Positions 8,964 to 18,570 of a stretch of DNA of 64,000 bases are shown in pieces; position 1 is the first letter of the stretch, and every line of letters starts with the position of its first letter. The notes under the pieces were generated by a model that saw only the letters and a list, made by a program, of their open reading frames with translations, did no database searches and had not been told where the DNA came from. Source of the DNA: Paucisalibacillus globulus (GTDB taxonomy: Bacteria; Bacillota; Bacilli; Bacillales; Amphibacillaceae); NCBI RefSeq assembly GCF_900184735.1, contig NZ_LT855386.1:394988-458987 (forward strand), written 5' to 3'. The translations under genes and the position numbers were made by a program.

Positions 8964-9449
8964 TGATAGAAACTGTGCGGCTAATAATTTATTATGGGAG
9001 CAACATACCCGCTACGGAAATACACTCCGCTTTCCGCGGGCGGCTGGTGAGCCTCCTCGTGCTATCGCACTGCGGGGTCTCACCGATGCCTATCCTCCCG
9101 CAGGACAAGGAACGCTACGAAAGGGATACATCGCACGCAGAAAAAGTGATTTTCTTTTTCAAGGAGTCTCCGTGTATTTTCTACGCTAGTGTTGAGTGAA
9201 TAAGAGCAATTGAACCACATAAAAGCAAAACATAATTCAATAACTAACAATAATTAGAAAACTAAACCAGCGCAGGCAGAATTCGGAGACTCCTGCGGGA
9301 ATAGCACGTGTCCGAAGACCCCGCAGAGGTGGTCTTTCCTCGAGGAGGCTGAGGCCGGGCCCGCGGAAAGCGGAGTATTCTGCCGGAGCGGTAACATACC
9401 ACTATCCCGACTTAATTATAGCAGTTAACAGTCTACCGCACTGTTTGTA
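8964..9449. repeat. Modular GC-rich intergenic repeat, copy A
   Basis: It begins with TGATAGAAACTGTGCGG and ends with the decayed inverse CCGCACTGTTTGTAT. Two hairpin modules are visible. Module 2 (9016-9181) has outer arms GGAAATACAC and GTGTATTTTC. Module 1 (about 9274-9384) has arms GGCAGAATTC and GTATTCTGCC. An AT-rich linker joins them. The orientation is opposite to copies B and D. Base composition is visibly richer in G+C than the surrounding genes. The short ORFs running through it are not shared between copies and have no proper start sites, so it is taken as non-coding. It fills the gap between convergent moaC and moaB. Confidence 0.85.
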
Positions 9450-9546
9450 TAAATTATGTAATTCACAATTATTTTAGAGCAACTAGTAGTAAATTAAAGA
9501 TATTCACATGGAATAATGAATGCCTCTAATCGTTAACACATCACAC

Positions 9547-10059
9547 CTAATTTAAATCCTTGGTAACTTCCCTAACAGCATGTCCAAGCTCCGGCAGAAT
9601 CAGTCTTTCCATAGCCAATTCTACTGCTCCACTTGAACCCGGTGTTGAAAAAACCACTCGGTTATTGATTACACCTGCAATGGCCCTTGATAACATACTC
9701 GCAGAACCAATGTCTAGTTGATAACTAAGCATACGGAATAGCTCTCCAAAACCTGGTATCTGCTTGGCGAACAACGGCTGAAGTGCTTCAATAGTCACAT
9801 CACGATTAGAGATCCCCGTACCACCATTTATGAGTACCGCTTCTACTTCATTACTTGCTGTTACACCTTTTACAGTTTCTTGTATTACTGTTTTCTCGTC
9901 TGGAATGATGCTGTATTGGAGAACCTTATGTCCCCCATTTTCCAGAAATTCAATCATTAGTTTACCACTTTTGTCTGTTTCTTTTGTTCTAGTGTCACTA
10001 ACCGTAATTACCGCACATTTTACAGAACGTTTAGCAAGTCTCTTATGGTCCTTTAACAT
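9547..10059 (-). CDS. moaB: Molybdenum cofactor biosynthesis protein MoaB
   Basis: 170 aa of the MoaB/Mog family (molybdopterin adenylylation). Seen: AVITVSDTRTKETDKSG near the N-terminus, LINGGTGISNRDVTIEAL at about residue 75, and FSTPGSSGAVELAM. The start at 10059 (MLKDHKR) is chosen because TTAGGAGGGGA lies just upstream; the longer frame to 10137 enters mobA. It is the last gene of the minus-strand operon, 10 bases after mobA. Confidence 0.93.
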   Translation of the reverse strand: MLKDHKRLAKRSVKCAVITVSDTRTKETDKSGKLMIEFLENGGHKVLQYSIIPDEKTVIQETVKGVTASNEVEAVLINGGTGISNRDVTIEALQPLFAKQIPGFGELFRMLSYQLDIGSASMLSRAIAGVINNRVVFSTPGSSGAVELAMERLILPELGHAVREVTKDLN

Positions 10060-10069
10060 ATTTCCCCTC

Positions 10070-10660
10070 CTAACTATCCTTAACTTGATACTTACGTAAA
10101 TCATCTTGATAATTAATATTTCGAAAGGGTTCTTCACAATCCATTTCTATAAATTTAACTTTACTTTTTGTAAATAATTGTTTAGGGGAGAGTTCTTGAT
10201 TCGCAAGCTGCTCTCTTATTCTCTCCTTCATCGTACAATGGAAAGCGGAAATGAGCGGCTGCATTCTCCCCTTTACAATAGGAACAACTATTTCGTTACC
10301 AACTTCTATATTCTCGAGAAGAGTTTTATAAACCAATTCATCCATAAATGGTACATCAATAGGGGAAATAAGATACCATTCCGCTTCGACAGAATCCATC
10401 CCAGAATAAATACCTGCAAGTGGTCCAAGTCCTGCATATAATGGATCATCAACAATTAGTTTAAGATTAGGAATCTCATGCTTGAACTCATCCACTATAT
10501 CGTTATTAGATACTAGTACAATGGATTTTACAAATGGCTTCATCACGTTAATGGAGTACTTATAAAACGGGATACCTTCGAGTAATGCAAACGCTTTTGG
10601 TGTACCGAATCTTCTTGACTGTCCACCTGCTAATACTATTCCAGCAATTTCAAGATTCAT
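10070..10660 (-). CDS. mobA: Molybdenum cofactor guanylyltransferase MobA
   Basis: 196 aa. It transfers GMP from GTP to molybdopterin to make the guanine dinucleotide form used by DMSO-reductase-type enzymes such as the FdhF/YdeP protein upstream. The nucleotidyltransferase motif LAGGQSRRFGTPKA lies at about residues 9-22, with SPIDVPFMD as the metal-binding region. Its ATG overlaps the mobB stop (ATGA), and AAGGAGAAA lies in front, which favours this start over an upstream one at 10699. Confidence 0.93.
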   Translation of the reverse strand: MNLEIAGIVLAGGQSRRFGTPKAFALLEGIPFYKYSINVMKPFVKSIVLVSNNDIVDEFKHEIPNLKLIVDDPLYAGLGPLAGIYSGMDSVEAEWYLISPIDVPFMDELVYKTLLENIEVGNEIVVPIVKGRMQPLISAFHCTMKERIREQLANQELSPKQLFTKSKVKFIEMDCEEPFRNINYQDDLRKYQVKDS

Positions 10661-11166
10661 CTTATTTCTCCTTGTACATAATGGTGTTGATATAACCACT
10701 CACATATACCACCTGTATTCTCCAGTCGAAATATAGATGTATCTTTATTTTCTATATGTATATCACAAGGCTTTATTATACCGATAATATTTGTAAGACT
10801 AGTTAACAAAGATACGTCATCTTGATTCCGAAGAAGGACTAACTTGGGATAAGCAAGTTCCTTAAATCCTTCTAAGATTAGGAATTCTATTTTTAAATAT
10901 TGGTAGACGGCAAGCATATCCTCAATCTCCCATTTATTTACATGAGACAACTGAAATATATTTTCACCTAGTACACCTGCAATTTTAGAACCCGCTTTTT
11001 GGTGTTGAGCGCTATCTGTGAACTCCATTCCAAGTGGTGTTCCACCGTGTCCATGATGTTTGAGTGAGCCGACTTTAATACCTTTACTAGTAAAGTAACG
11101 AATTATTTCTTTAGAAATAGTCGTTTTTCCACTGTTTTTGTAACCCACTACCTGTAGTATTTTCAT
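10657..11166 (-). CDS. mobB: Molybdopterin-guanine dinucleotide biosynthesis adaptor MobB
   Basis: 169 aa with a P-loop GYKNSGKTT at residues 8-16 and SLKHHGHGG at about residue 34, the MobB pattern. MobB is a GTP-binding partner of MobA in cofactor maturation. It lies three bases after moaD and overlaps mobA by 4 bases, so translation is probably coupled. Confidence 0.92.
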   Translation of the reverse strand: MKILQVVGYKNSGKTTISKEIIRYFTSKGIKVGSLKHHGHGGTPLGMEFTDSAQHQKAGSKIAGVLGENIFQLSHVNKWEIEDMLAVYQYLKIEFLILEGFKELAYPKLVLLRNQDDVSLLTSLTNIIGIIKPCDIHIENKDTSIFRLENTGGICEWLYQHHYVQGEIR

Positions 11167-11169
11167 TTA

Positions 11170-11403
11170 TTATCCACCACTAACTGGTGGAATTAGGGCA
11201 ACTACATCTCCACTCGAGAGTATATCATCTGGTAAAGCATATTCTTCATTTACAGCTGTCATAACATGATCAATTTGAGGTAAATTGTAGGCGATTTTAA
11301 GTTGTTCTTTTAACTCTGTAACGGAAATATTTGAAGCTTCGACTTCAATCATTTCCTTCCCTAATGATTCTTGAAGTTGTGCAAAAAGCAGAACTGTAAT
11401 CAT
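11170..11403 (-). CDS. moaD: Molybdopterin synthase sulfur-carrier subunit MoaD
   Basis: 77 aa, ubiquitin-like fold, ending in the required Gly-Gly (PPVSGG). The C-terminal glycine is adenylated by MoeB and thiocarboxylated, then donates sulfur within molybdopterin synthase together with MoaE. The start overlaps the moaE stop as ATGA. Confidence 0.93.
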   Translation of the reverse strand: MITVLLFAQLQESLGKEMIEVEASNISVTELKEQLKIAYNLPQIDHVMTAVNEEYALPDDILSSGDVVALIPPVSGG

Positions 11404-11882
11404 TCTTCTATATCCCCCTTCATAGATATAGATGGTACACCATTAGGATAGGCTACTTTTTCTAATTGGTCGCCAATCCAAATTTCACCATCTTCCCAAT
11501 GCTCTTTTTTCCAAATTGGAACAATTTGTTTTATTCTTTCGATCGCATATTCATTTGCTTCGTATGCCGCCTTTCGATGTGGAGAAGAGACGACAATTGC
11601 AACAGCCACTTCTGAAATGTCTAGTTTCCCAATTCGGTGAGTAATAGCAACTTCTGTATTTTCCCATCTATCTTTTATCTCTCTTCCAATTTGAGCTAAC
11701 TTCTTAACCGCCATTGGTTTATAGGCTTGGTATTCCAGATAAAGGGTCCTTCTCCCCTTTGTCCATTCTCGAACTGTTCCAAGGAAAGTGGTAATCGCAC
11801 CTGCTTCACTTCTGGTAACTTTTTGAATCAATTCCTCAACCCGAATTGGTTCCTCTACGATAGAAAAGAAGTCATTATCCAT
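11400..11882 (-). CDS. moaE: Molybdopterin synthase catalytic subunit MoaE
   Basis: 160 aa. It catalyses dithiolene formation on cPMP with MoaD. Family motifs: GAITTFLGTVRE at about residue 28, LEYQAYKPMA, THRIGKLDISEVAV and PIWKKEHWEDG, which carries the conserved lysines near the active site. Its start overlaps the end of moeA by 8 bases. Confidence 0.94.
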   Translation of the reverse strand: MDNDFFSIVEEPIRVEELIQKVTRSEAGAITTFLGTVREWTKGRRTLYLEYQAYKPMAVKKLAQIGREIKDRWENTEVAITHRIGKLDISEVAVAIVVSSPHRKAAYEANEYAIERIKQIVPIWKKEHWEDGEIWIGDQLEKVAYPNGVPSISMKGDIEE

Positions 11883-13185
11883 GACGCATACCCCTTCGCG
11901 AAATAATATCGTTTTGTATAAATGTCTCCAAGGTTGTACCTTCCTGATCTTCTAGTAGAATAACCGACACATCCATTCCCGCTTCATATCCCCTTGTTCC
12001 TCCTGGAAGTTGAATTAATATGTCTGCATGACCTAGCGATGAAACTACATTTGATTTATCTAAACCGACTGGGATGGCTACTAATCTACCATGTTTAATT
12101 TCTAAATGTCCTCTTACAAACCGGTCAAATGGGTTTGCTTTTTTGAAATCAATCCCTAGTACAGCTATCTCTTTCTTCAAAATTGGTTTCTTAGTATGTA
12201 AGAACTCCCGAATTATTGGTCTAGTAAAAAGTTCAAACCCTACGTAACAAGCTGATGGGTTGCCAGATAAACCAAACATTAACTTGCCATTTAGTTCTGC
12301 AACAGTTGTGACACTGCCGGGACGCATCGCTATCTTATTGAATAGAACATTCGCCCCTAATTTTTCATAAATTGCTGGTAAATAATCATAGTCACCTACC
12401 GATACCCCTCCCGTTGTAAGGAGAATATCTACTTTAGATAACGCTTCTGATACTTGATGGAAGCATGTATCAAAATCATCGCTAAATTGACCTAAATAGA
12501 TTGGGTTTCCACCTGCGCGTTTTACTTGAGCATAGACCATATAAGCATTACTATTGCGTATTTTACCCGGTTCAAGTGGTTGATCGACCTCGAGTAACTC
12601 ACTACCTGTTGCAATTATCCCAACATTAGGTTTTATACTAACTGGTACCTTTTTATATCCAAATGTTGCCAAAAGGGCTACAATTCCCGGATTTATATAT
12701 GTGCCCTTTGATGCTAGAATTGTTCCCTTTTTGGTATCTTCACCAATAAATGAAATATTTTCACCTACTTTTGAGGGGCGCTTCAATTCAAAGTAAGATT
12801 TACCACCTATTTCCAATTCATTAGCTAATTCAAGCATCACAACAGCATCACACGCCTCAGGTAGTTGTGCACCTGTCATAATTCGAACTGCTTGCTTTTC
12901 TTCTACATGCTTATCAAATACACTTCCTGCACCAATCTCTCCAATCACTTCAAATGTGACCGGATTACTTCTAGAAGCACCTGCTGTATCTTCAGCACGA
13001 ACTGCAAAACCATCATATGGTGAGCGGTCAAAATAAGGAATGTCATGATCGGCAATTAAATCTTTTCCTAGAAAACGCCCAAATGAGTCTTCAATAGAAA
13101 CAAATTGAACACTCCCACTTTTTTTATACTTCAACACCCTTTGTAACGCATCTATTACTTTGATAGGTTTTCTTCTTTCAACCAT
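11875..13185 (-). CDS. moeA: Molybdopterin molybdenumtransferase MoeA
   Basis: 436 aa. It inserts molybdate into adenylated molybdopterin. Seen: PYFDRSPYDGFAVRA (about residues 48-62), RIMTGAQLP, IATGSEL, TTGGVSVGDYDY and GLSGNPSACYVGFE. The C-terminal domain IV ends in a ~25-residue tail. The gene follows moeB with a 12-base gap. Confidence 0.95.
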   Translation of the reverse strand: MVERRKPIKVIDALQRVLKYKKSGSVQFVSIEDSFGRFLGKDLIADHDIPYFDRSPYDGFAVRAEDTAGASRSNPVTFEVIGEIGAGSVFDKHVEEKQAVRIMTGAQLPEACDAVVMLELANELEIGGKSYFELKRPSKVGENISFIGEDTKKGTILASKGTYINPGIVALLATFGYKKVPVSIKPNVGIIATGSELLEVDQPLEPGKIRNSNAYMVYAQVKRAGGNPIYLGQFSDDFDTCFHQVSEALSKVDILLTTGGVSVGDYDYLPAIYEKLGANVLFNKIAMRPGSVTTVAELNGKLMFGLSGNPSACYVGFELFTRPIIREFLHTKKPILKKEIAVLGIDFKKANPFDRFVRGHLEIKHGRLVAIPVGLDKSNVVSSLGHADILIQLPGGTRGYEAGMDVSVILLEDQEGTTLETFIQNDIISRRGMRHG

Positions 13186-13197
13186 CTTGTATCCTCC

Positions 13198-14208
13198 CTA
13201 TCCAACTAGCTGATAATAAATATTCCTCGCTTTTTCAGTAGAGTCAGTTCCATGAATTAGAACCCGACCATCATGAAAAATCACTACCCGATATCCCTCG
13301 TATTGTAAAGATAATAAAAATTCATTTTGATTTACAATGCCTATCCTCTTTAAGCGATTTGCTAATTCTTCAAGATGAACCTCTCTCCTAGCTCTTACCT
13401 GTACCGTATTCCTACCACATAGCACTTCCATCTTCGTCTGTGCATCATAGGTAAGAGTTGGATATACTGGGTTCTCTCCACAGGTTGGACATGAGTCCTT
13501 TTGGGCACGCTTCATATTCATTGTATGATAAAGATTTTTCCACATATCAAAGGTAACTAAATTTGTACGTAGTGCACCGTAATCCTCTACCAATATCTTT
13601 AAAGCCTCTGCTTGTTGGTGAGCAACAACCATCTGAACAGTAGGAGCAATAATCCCCACAGAATCACAAGTTGCACCTGATACAGGTGTTGCATCAAGTA
13701 TACATTGTAGACATGGACTATTACCTGGTAGGATGGTATAACTCATTCCTGTGCTTCCAACGCAAGAGCCAAATATCCAAGGTACCTGGTATTGATGAAT
13801 TAAGTCATTCATGATGAACCGTATATCAAAATTATCGGTAGCATCTATAACTAAATCCGCTTCGATTACGAGTGGTACTAAATTAACACTAGTTCCATCC
13901 ATCACATAACTTCTAATGTCCACACTAGAGTTAATTTTAGCTAAATGTTCTTTTGCAGCAACAGCTTTTGGTAATTGCTCCAAGCAATCTTGCTCTGTAA
14001 ACAACTGCTGTCTTTGGAGATTACTAGCTTCTACATAATCACGATCAACAATTGTTAACTTGCCAATACCAGCTCGTACTAAACCTTCTGCGTTGGCTGT
14101 ACCTAATGCACCGCAGCCAATGATCAGTACATGTTTTTTAGAAATAAGTTCTTGTCCATTCATTCCAATAGGATTAAATAATATTTGCCTGGAGTATCTA
14201 TCTTTCAT
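13198..14208 (-). CDS. moeB: MoeB/ThiF-family adenylyltransferase
   Basis: 336 aa of the E1-like family. ATP-binding GCGALGTANAEGLVRAGIG lies at about residues 32-50, with D56 and the SNLQRQQLF block. Zinc cysteine pairs are CLQC (about 170) and CPTC (about 240), and the candidate catalytic cysteine is in SGATCDSVG. In this operon it most likely activates MoaD. The C-terminal ~80 residues extend beyond E. coli MoeB, as in other Firmicutes. ThiF-like activity in thiamine synthesis cannot be excluded from sequence alone, since many Bacillaceae share one enzyme. Confidence 0.9.
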   Translation of the reverse strand: MKDRYSRQILFNPIGMNGQELISKKHVLIIGCGALGTANAEGLVRAGIGKLTIVDRDYVEASNLQRQQLFTEQDCLEQLPKAVAAKEHLAKINSSVDIRSYVMDGTSVNLVPLVIEADLVIDATDNFDIRFIMNDLIHQYQVPWIFGSCVGSTGMSYTILPGNSPCLQCILDATPVSGATCDSVGIIAPTVQMVVAHQQAEALKILVEDYGALRTNLVTFDMWKNLYHTMNMKRAQKDSCPTCGENPVYPTLTYDAQTKMEVLCGRNTVQVRARREVHLEELANRLKRIGIVNQNEFLLSLQYEGYRVVIFHDGRVLIHGTDSTEKARNIYYQLVG

Positions 14209-14221
14209 CGTATTACCTCAC

Positions 14222-15229
14222 TTAGCCACCAATATAGGACATTTCAATTCTATCTTTATTCTTTGCTGATTCTTCCGTTCTCTCATCAGAGTAGCGGTCT
14301 GTTCTATTATTCCAGAGAGCAATAATTTGCTTAATGACCTCATCATCATTCACACCAGAACGAAGCAACTCTTTAAAATCAAATCCTTTTGAAGCAAATA
14401 GACAGGTATAGAGTTTTCCATCTGCTGCAATTCGTGCCCTTGTACAAGTAGAACAAAATGATTCTGAAACAGACGTTATGAAGCCTACCTCCGTATCTGT
14501 TCCAATATAACGATAGCGCTTTGCCACTTCGCCAATATAATCAGGATCTATTGGCTCTAATTCAAATTCACGGGATAATTCATTGAAGATTTGCTTCTTT
14601 GTAATGACCTTACTAAAGTCCCAACCGTTTGTCTTACCGACATCCATAAATTCTATGTAACGAAGCGTTACACCTTTGTCCTTAAAGAAGCGAGCCATTG
14701 GAACGATTTCAACTTCATTCATTCCTTTTTTTACAACCATATTGACTTTTACTTCTAACCCAATTTCTACTGCTTTATCAATACCTCTCAGCACTTTTTC
14801 AGTATTAATACCACTATCATTAATAGATTGAAATAATTGATTATCTAAAGCATCTAGACTAACATTAATACGCTTTAACCCTGCATCCTTTAAATCACTA
14901 GCCATTTTCTCTAGTAAAGTAGCATTTGTAGTTAATCCGATATCCTCTAAACCATCAATAACTGATAATTTACCTATCAAATCTGGTAAATTTCTTCGTA
15001 ACAGTGGTTCTCCGCCTGTTAAACGTATTTTCTTTACACCTAACTGAACAAAAGCTTTTGCTAGTCTCTCTATCTCTTCAAACGAAAGTAAATCGTTCTT
15101 GGGTAAGAATGGATAATCACGACCAAATATCTCTTTAGGCATACAATATGTACAACGAAAATTACAGCGATCTGTTACAGAAATACGCAAATCCTGTAAG
15201 GGCCGACCAAATTTATCCGTTACAATCAT
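14222..15229 (-). CDS. moaA: GTP 3',8-cyclase MoaA (radical SAM)
   Basis: 335 aa. First enzyme of molybdenum cofactor synthesis. The radical-SAM cluster CNFRCTYC has Cys22, Cys26 and Cys29; TGGEPLLR follows. The second [4Fe-4S] site uses Cys259, Cys262 and Cys276 ([10 protein letters not shown] ... YTC). The C-terminal Gly-Gly (YIGG) required in MoaA is present. An AAAAGGAGG site precedes the ATG. It follows fdhD after an 82-base gap with a hairpin. Confidence 0.96.
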   Translation of the reverse strand: MIVTDKFGRPLQDLRISVTDRCNFRCTYCMPKEIFGRDYPFLPKNDLLSFEEIERLAKAFVQLGVKKIRLTGGEPLLRRNLPDLIGKLSVIDGLEDIGLTTNATLLEKMASDLKDAGLKRINVSLDALDNQLFQSINDSGINTEKVLRGIDKAVEIGLEVKVNMVVKKGMNEVEIVPMARFFKDKGVTLRYIEFMDVGKTNGWDFSKVITKKQIFNELSREFELEPIDPDYIGEVAKRYRYIGTDTEVGFITSVSESFCSTCTRARIAADGKLYTCLFASKGFDFKELLRSGVNDDEVIKQIIALWNNRTDRYSDERTEESAKNKDRIEMSYIGG

Positions 15230-15273
15230 GACGACAGGCCTCCTTTTATTACTTAACTACTAACCTATGATAA

Positions 15274-15304
15274 AGAGCTGTATTTCATCACTAAACACAG
15301 CTCT
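15274..15304 (-). terminator. Weak hairpin between fdhD and moaA (attenuator?)
   Basis: Minus-strand stem AGAGCTGTGTTT/AAATACAGCTCT with a short loop, followed only by TTATCA rather than a T run. It could be a leaky terminator that sets a lower level for the moa/moe genes than for fdh-fdhD, or an mRNA processing site. Confidence 0.45.
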
Positions 15305-15311
15305 ACATCAT

Positions 15312-16124
15312 TTATTTTGTATAGGATTCCATATCCAATTCTACAATCCGATGTGGATGTGTATAGACATTCATTTTATTCTCACGGGCAAAACCTATCG
15401 CTGTAATTCCCAACTCATTTGCCAAGTTCAGTGCTAGGTCAGTAGGTGCAGATTTCGATAATAATATTCCTACTCCAATTTTGGATACTTTCAATAGCAC
15501 TTCAGAGGAGATACGACCACTAAATACTATTAATTTATCATTTAGAGTTATTTTTTGCTCTAGTACTGTACCATAGATTTTATCTAATGCATTATGTCTA
15601 CCGATATCAGTTCGAACCTCAAGTAGACTTTCCGGTGTTGCAAGTGCTGCATTATGAACACCGCCTGTTCTTCTAAATTGTTCAGAGCGTAACTGCAATT
15701 CCTTCATAAGATTATAGCATTGTTCTGCGCTAATGAGAATTTTACTCGTAACAGTTTTAGCCGTTTTTGCGTCACTTTTAAAATAAAATTGTCTACTTTT
15801 ACCACAGCACGACCCGATGAAGCGTTTGGAGTGTTCTATACTTGCTTGATTGATTTCTCGATATAACTCCACATATGCAAACCCCATTGCTTCATCAATG
15901 AACATGTTTTTTATCTCCTCATACAACCGAATAATACCTTCTGAGGCAAGAAAACCAACAATTAATTCTTCCATACTAGTTGGAGAACAAACCATCGTAG
16001 CAAATTCTTCACCATTAAGAATAATAGTTAGAGGAAACTCTTCAACAATTTCCTCCTCCATTCTAGTTGCTTCTGTACCATTAAAACGAATGATTTCAAA
16101 AGGTTCTTGTTTTACCTCATTCAT
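15312..16124 (-). CDS. fdhD: Formate dehydrogenase accessory sulfurtransferase FdhD
   Basis: 270 aa. FdhD passes sulfur from a cysteine desulfurase to the molybdenum centre of FDH-type enzymes. Seen: SPTSMEELIVGFLASEGII, the active-site cysteine segment GSCCGKS (Cys106, Cys107), RTGGVHNAAL and DIGRHNALDKI, then a segment ending SKSAPTDLAL. It sits 11 bases downstream of the molybdoenzyme gene, the usual pairing. Confidence 0.95.
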   Translation of the reverse strand: MNEVKQEPFEIIRFNGTEATRMEEEIVEEFPLTIILNGEEFATMVCSPTSMEELIVGFLASEGIIRLYEEIKNMFIDEAMGFAYVELYREINQASIEHSKRFIGSCCGKSRQFYFKSDAKTAKTVTSKILISAEQCYNLMKELQLRSEQFRRTGGVHNAALATPESLLEVRTDIGRHNALDKIYGTVLEQKITLNDKLIVFSGRISSEVLLKVSKIGVGILLSKSAPTDLALNLANELGITAIGFARENKMNVYTHPHRIVELDMESYTK

Positions 16125-16135
16125 ACTCTCACCCT

Positions 16136-18487
16136 CTAATGTGGTTCCATCTCTAGTTCTTCCACACGTTTTTCTACATATTTCGTGTCTTTATGGGCAT
16201 AATAAGTTTCCGCTTTTTCTATAATAACTGCAGTATTATATTCCGGTATTCCTGCAAAATTCTCATATACACCTTTTGGAATGAGGGAGTTACCTTCTGG
16301 CCAATGGACTTCTACATTCCCAGACTTTACCGGTTCAAACTTAGCTCGACCTGTAAATGTTCCATATTGATTAAAAGCAACTATTGCATCACCTTCATTT
16401 ATATTTAATTCTAAAGCATCTTTCTTGTTCATGAGAAGGTCATAGCGATCAGCTGCATTAAATGGATCTTTTTCATCATAAATCATGGAGTTAAATTGTT
16501 TACCTCTTCTTGTTGTGACATAGAAATGTCCTTCTGGCTTCCTAAGTTCCGGAATCTCTACAGTAATTAGATTGCCTTTTCCGTCTGGTGTTGGACATAT
16601 TCCATCTTCGCAAAGCCATGCACCACCCCATTGGAATACGTCTCCTTTATTATTTAACTGCTGGATTCCATCATAGTTAGGAGCGGTGATAGCAATTTCT
16701 TTACGAATATCGTTAGCGTCCTTAAAATCGATCAATTCCTTTTGTTCGGGTTTTACTCGTTTTGCTAAATCTACATAAATCTCCCACTCTGCTCTTGCTT
16801 CTTCTATTCTGGGACCTTTGATTTCTGGTGAAAAGTATACCATTCTTTCTGTTGAGGTAGATGTTCCACCACCTGGTTGTTCATATCTAGTCATTGCAGG
16901 TAGGACAAGCACTGCTTCCTTTGCATCTAATAAAGTAGAAGTGTTCAAAATAATATCTTGATGGACACGTAACTCGATATTCTCTAGTGCTTCTTTTACA
17001 AAATCCGGATCTGGCATGGTCTCTAGGAAGTTACCACCTGACAAATAGTAGAGTTTTAACTTTCGTTCATGTTCCCCTGGTAATAGTGCATTTTCTAATG
17101 AAACACCTACAATATCTCCCTGCCATTTTGGAATATCGAACCCCCATATCGATTCAACACGTTTACGGTTCTTCTTATCTAATCCACCACCCGGTAAAGA
17201 AAATGGGTCTGCCCCCATTTCCGCTGAACCTTGAACACCTGAATGCCCACGAATTGGCATTAAGCCACAATGCTCTCTACCAAGAAATCCTCTGAGTAGA
17301 GCTAAATTTGCTACTTGTGATATATTATCCGTTCCAAATCGGTGTTGTGTTAGTCCCATTGACCAGACAAACACTGCAGAGTTTGATTTAGCTAGAAGCT
17401 CGGCCAATTCTAGCATTCTGTCTTTAGGTATTCCAGATGATTTTTCTAATTGCTCCCATTGATAGGACATTACTTTCTTTCTTAATTCTTCAAGACCGTT
17501 CACATGTTCATTTATAAATGCATGGTCAAGTGCTGATCCAGGATTTGCTTCTTCCATCTCAAACCAGTGCTTCATAATTCCATGCATAAAGGCAATATCA
17601 CCGCCGATATTTACTTGATAAAAATCATCAGCTATCTTCGTTCCAAATAGAGCAGATTCTGCAATAGAAGGTACCCAATACTTATCCATCGCAGGTTCGT
17701 GATATGGATTGATTATGATAATCTTCGTTCCTTTACGTTTTGCTGCATACATATATTTCGTTGATACAGGTTGGTTATTAGCAGCGACTGACCCCCAGAA
17801 TACAAGGACATCTGTTCCAATCCAGTCTTTATAATTACAAGTTGATGCTCCAACTCCAATAGATCGGCTTAAAGCTGTTTTCGATGGAGAGTGACAGATT
17901 CTTGACGCATTATCCACATTATTTATTCCTAGGAAACGGGAAACTTTTCCTAATGTATAATACACTTCGTTCGTTATTCCTCGAGATGTTGTATAGAAAG
18001 CCGCTTGCTTAGGGTTGATTGACTTTATTTTTTCTGCAACCATATTTAACGCTTCATTCCAGGAAATACGAGTAAAGTTCGGGTCACCTGGCTTTCTGAT
18101 TAGTGGATACGGGATTCTTCCTAGTTGCCTTAGCTCTGTACTAGTCATTTTACGAAGCTTTTCAATGTCGCCATGTAACATACCTTCTTTAATTGGCCCC
18201 ATTGTATTAAGACGTAATACATTAAGTCTAGTTGTGCAGACATGTGGACCTGTCAATGTTTGATCTTTAAGACCTGAAACCCCAAGCGCACATCCATCGC
18301 ATACACCTTGTGTAAGAATTCGAGTAGCATACGGTAAGTTATCCTTATTTTCCCATACGACTTTCATGGTATCTCGAATATGGTGGGGTTTAACTTTACC
18401 TAGACCAAAAGGAACCTTACTTACCCAAAGCTTTGGATCTGGCTTTTTTGGTAATTTAATCGGGCCAGTATGTTTGGTTTTCCCCAT
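16136..18487 (-). CDS. FdhF/YdeP-type molybdopterin oxidoreductase
   Basis: 783 aa, bis-MGD oxidoreductase of the FdhF/YdeP (CbbBc-type) branch. The N-terminal cluster segment has CDGC (Cys63, Cys66) and HVC (Cys84); only three cysteines are visible where E. coli FdhF has four, which fits the YdeP branch. Cys198 in RICHSPS aligns with the selenocysteine of formate dehydrogenase H and is the expected Mo ligand. Cofactor-binding pieces include RGHSGVQGS. The C-terminal molybdopterin-dinucleotide domain starts near residue 660. No membrane or electron-transfer subunit is adjacent. The substrate could be formate, but YdeP-branch specificities are mostly unknown. Confidence 0.88.
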   Translation of the reverse strand: MGKTKHTGPIKLPKKPDPKLWVSKVPFGLGKVKPHHIRDTMKVVWENKDNLPYATRILTQGVCDGCALGVSGLKDQTLTGPHVCTTRLNVLRLNTMGPIKEGMLHGDIEKLRKMTSTELRQLGRIPYPLIRKPGDPNFTRISWNEALNMVAEKIKSINPKQAAFYTTSRGITNEVYYTLGKVSRFLGINNVDNASRICHSPSKTALSRSIGVGASTCNYKDWIGTDVLVFWGSVAANNQPVSTKYMYAAKRKGTKIIIINPYHEPAMDKYWVPSIAESALFGTKIADDFYQVNIGGDIAFMHGIMKHWFEMEEANPGSALDHAFINEHVNGLEELRKKVMSYQWEQLEKSSGIPKDRMLELAELLAKSNSAVFVWSMGLTQHRFGTDNISQVANLALLRGFLGREHCGLMPIRGHSGVQGSAEMGADPFSLPGGGLDKKNRKRVESIWGFDIPKWQGDIVGVSLENALLPGEHERKLKLYYLSGGNFLETMPDPDFVKEALENIELRVHQDIILNTSTLLDAKEAVLVLPAMTRYEQPGGGTSTSTERMVYFSPEIKGPRIEEARAEWEIYVDLAKRVKPEQKELIDFKDANDIRKEIAITAPNYDGIQQLNNKGDVFQWGGAWLCEDGICPTPDGKGNLITVEIPELRKPEGHFYVTTRRGKQFNSMIYDEKDPFNAADRYDLLMNKKDALELNINEGDAIVAFNQYGTFTGRAKFEPVKSGNVEVHWPEGNSLIPKGVYENFAGIPEYNTAVIIEKAETYYAHKDTKYVEKRVEELEMEPH

Positions 18488-18570
18488 TTCCTTCCCCTCC
18501 TAACAATGTTCGAAGATCTACTGTACAACTGTTAATTACAAACTATTATTTTCTTTATATTCTGTCATTA

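Noticed and set aside
8932-9199. Short ORFs running through repeat copies A, B and D
   Set aside because: No conserved frame between copies, no ribosome sites, and the sequence is dominated by palindromic modules.
15230-15311. Possible Moco riboswitch before moaA
   Set aside because: The gap is only 82 bases and shows one simple hairpin; the multi-helix core of the Moco motif is not visible.
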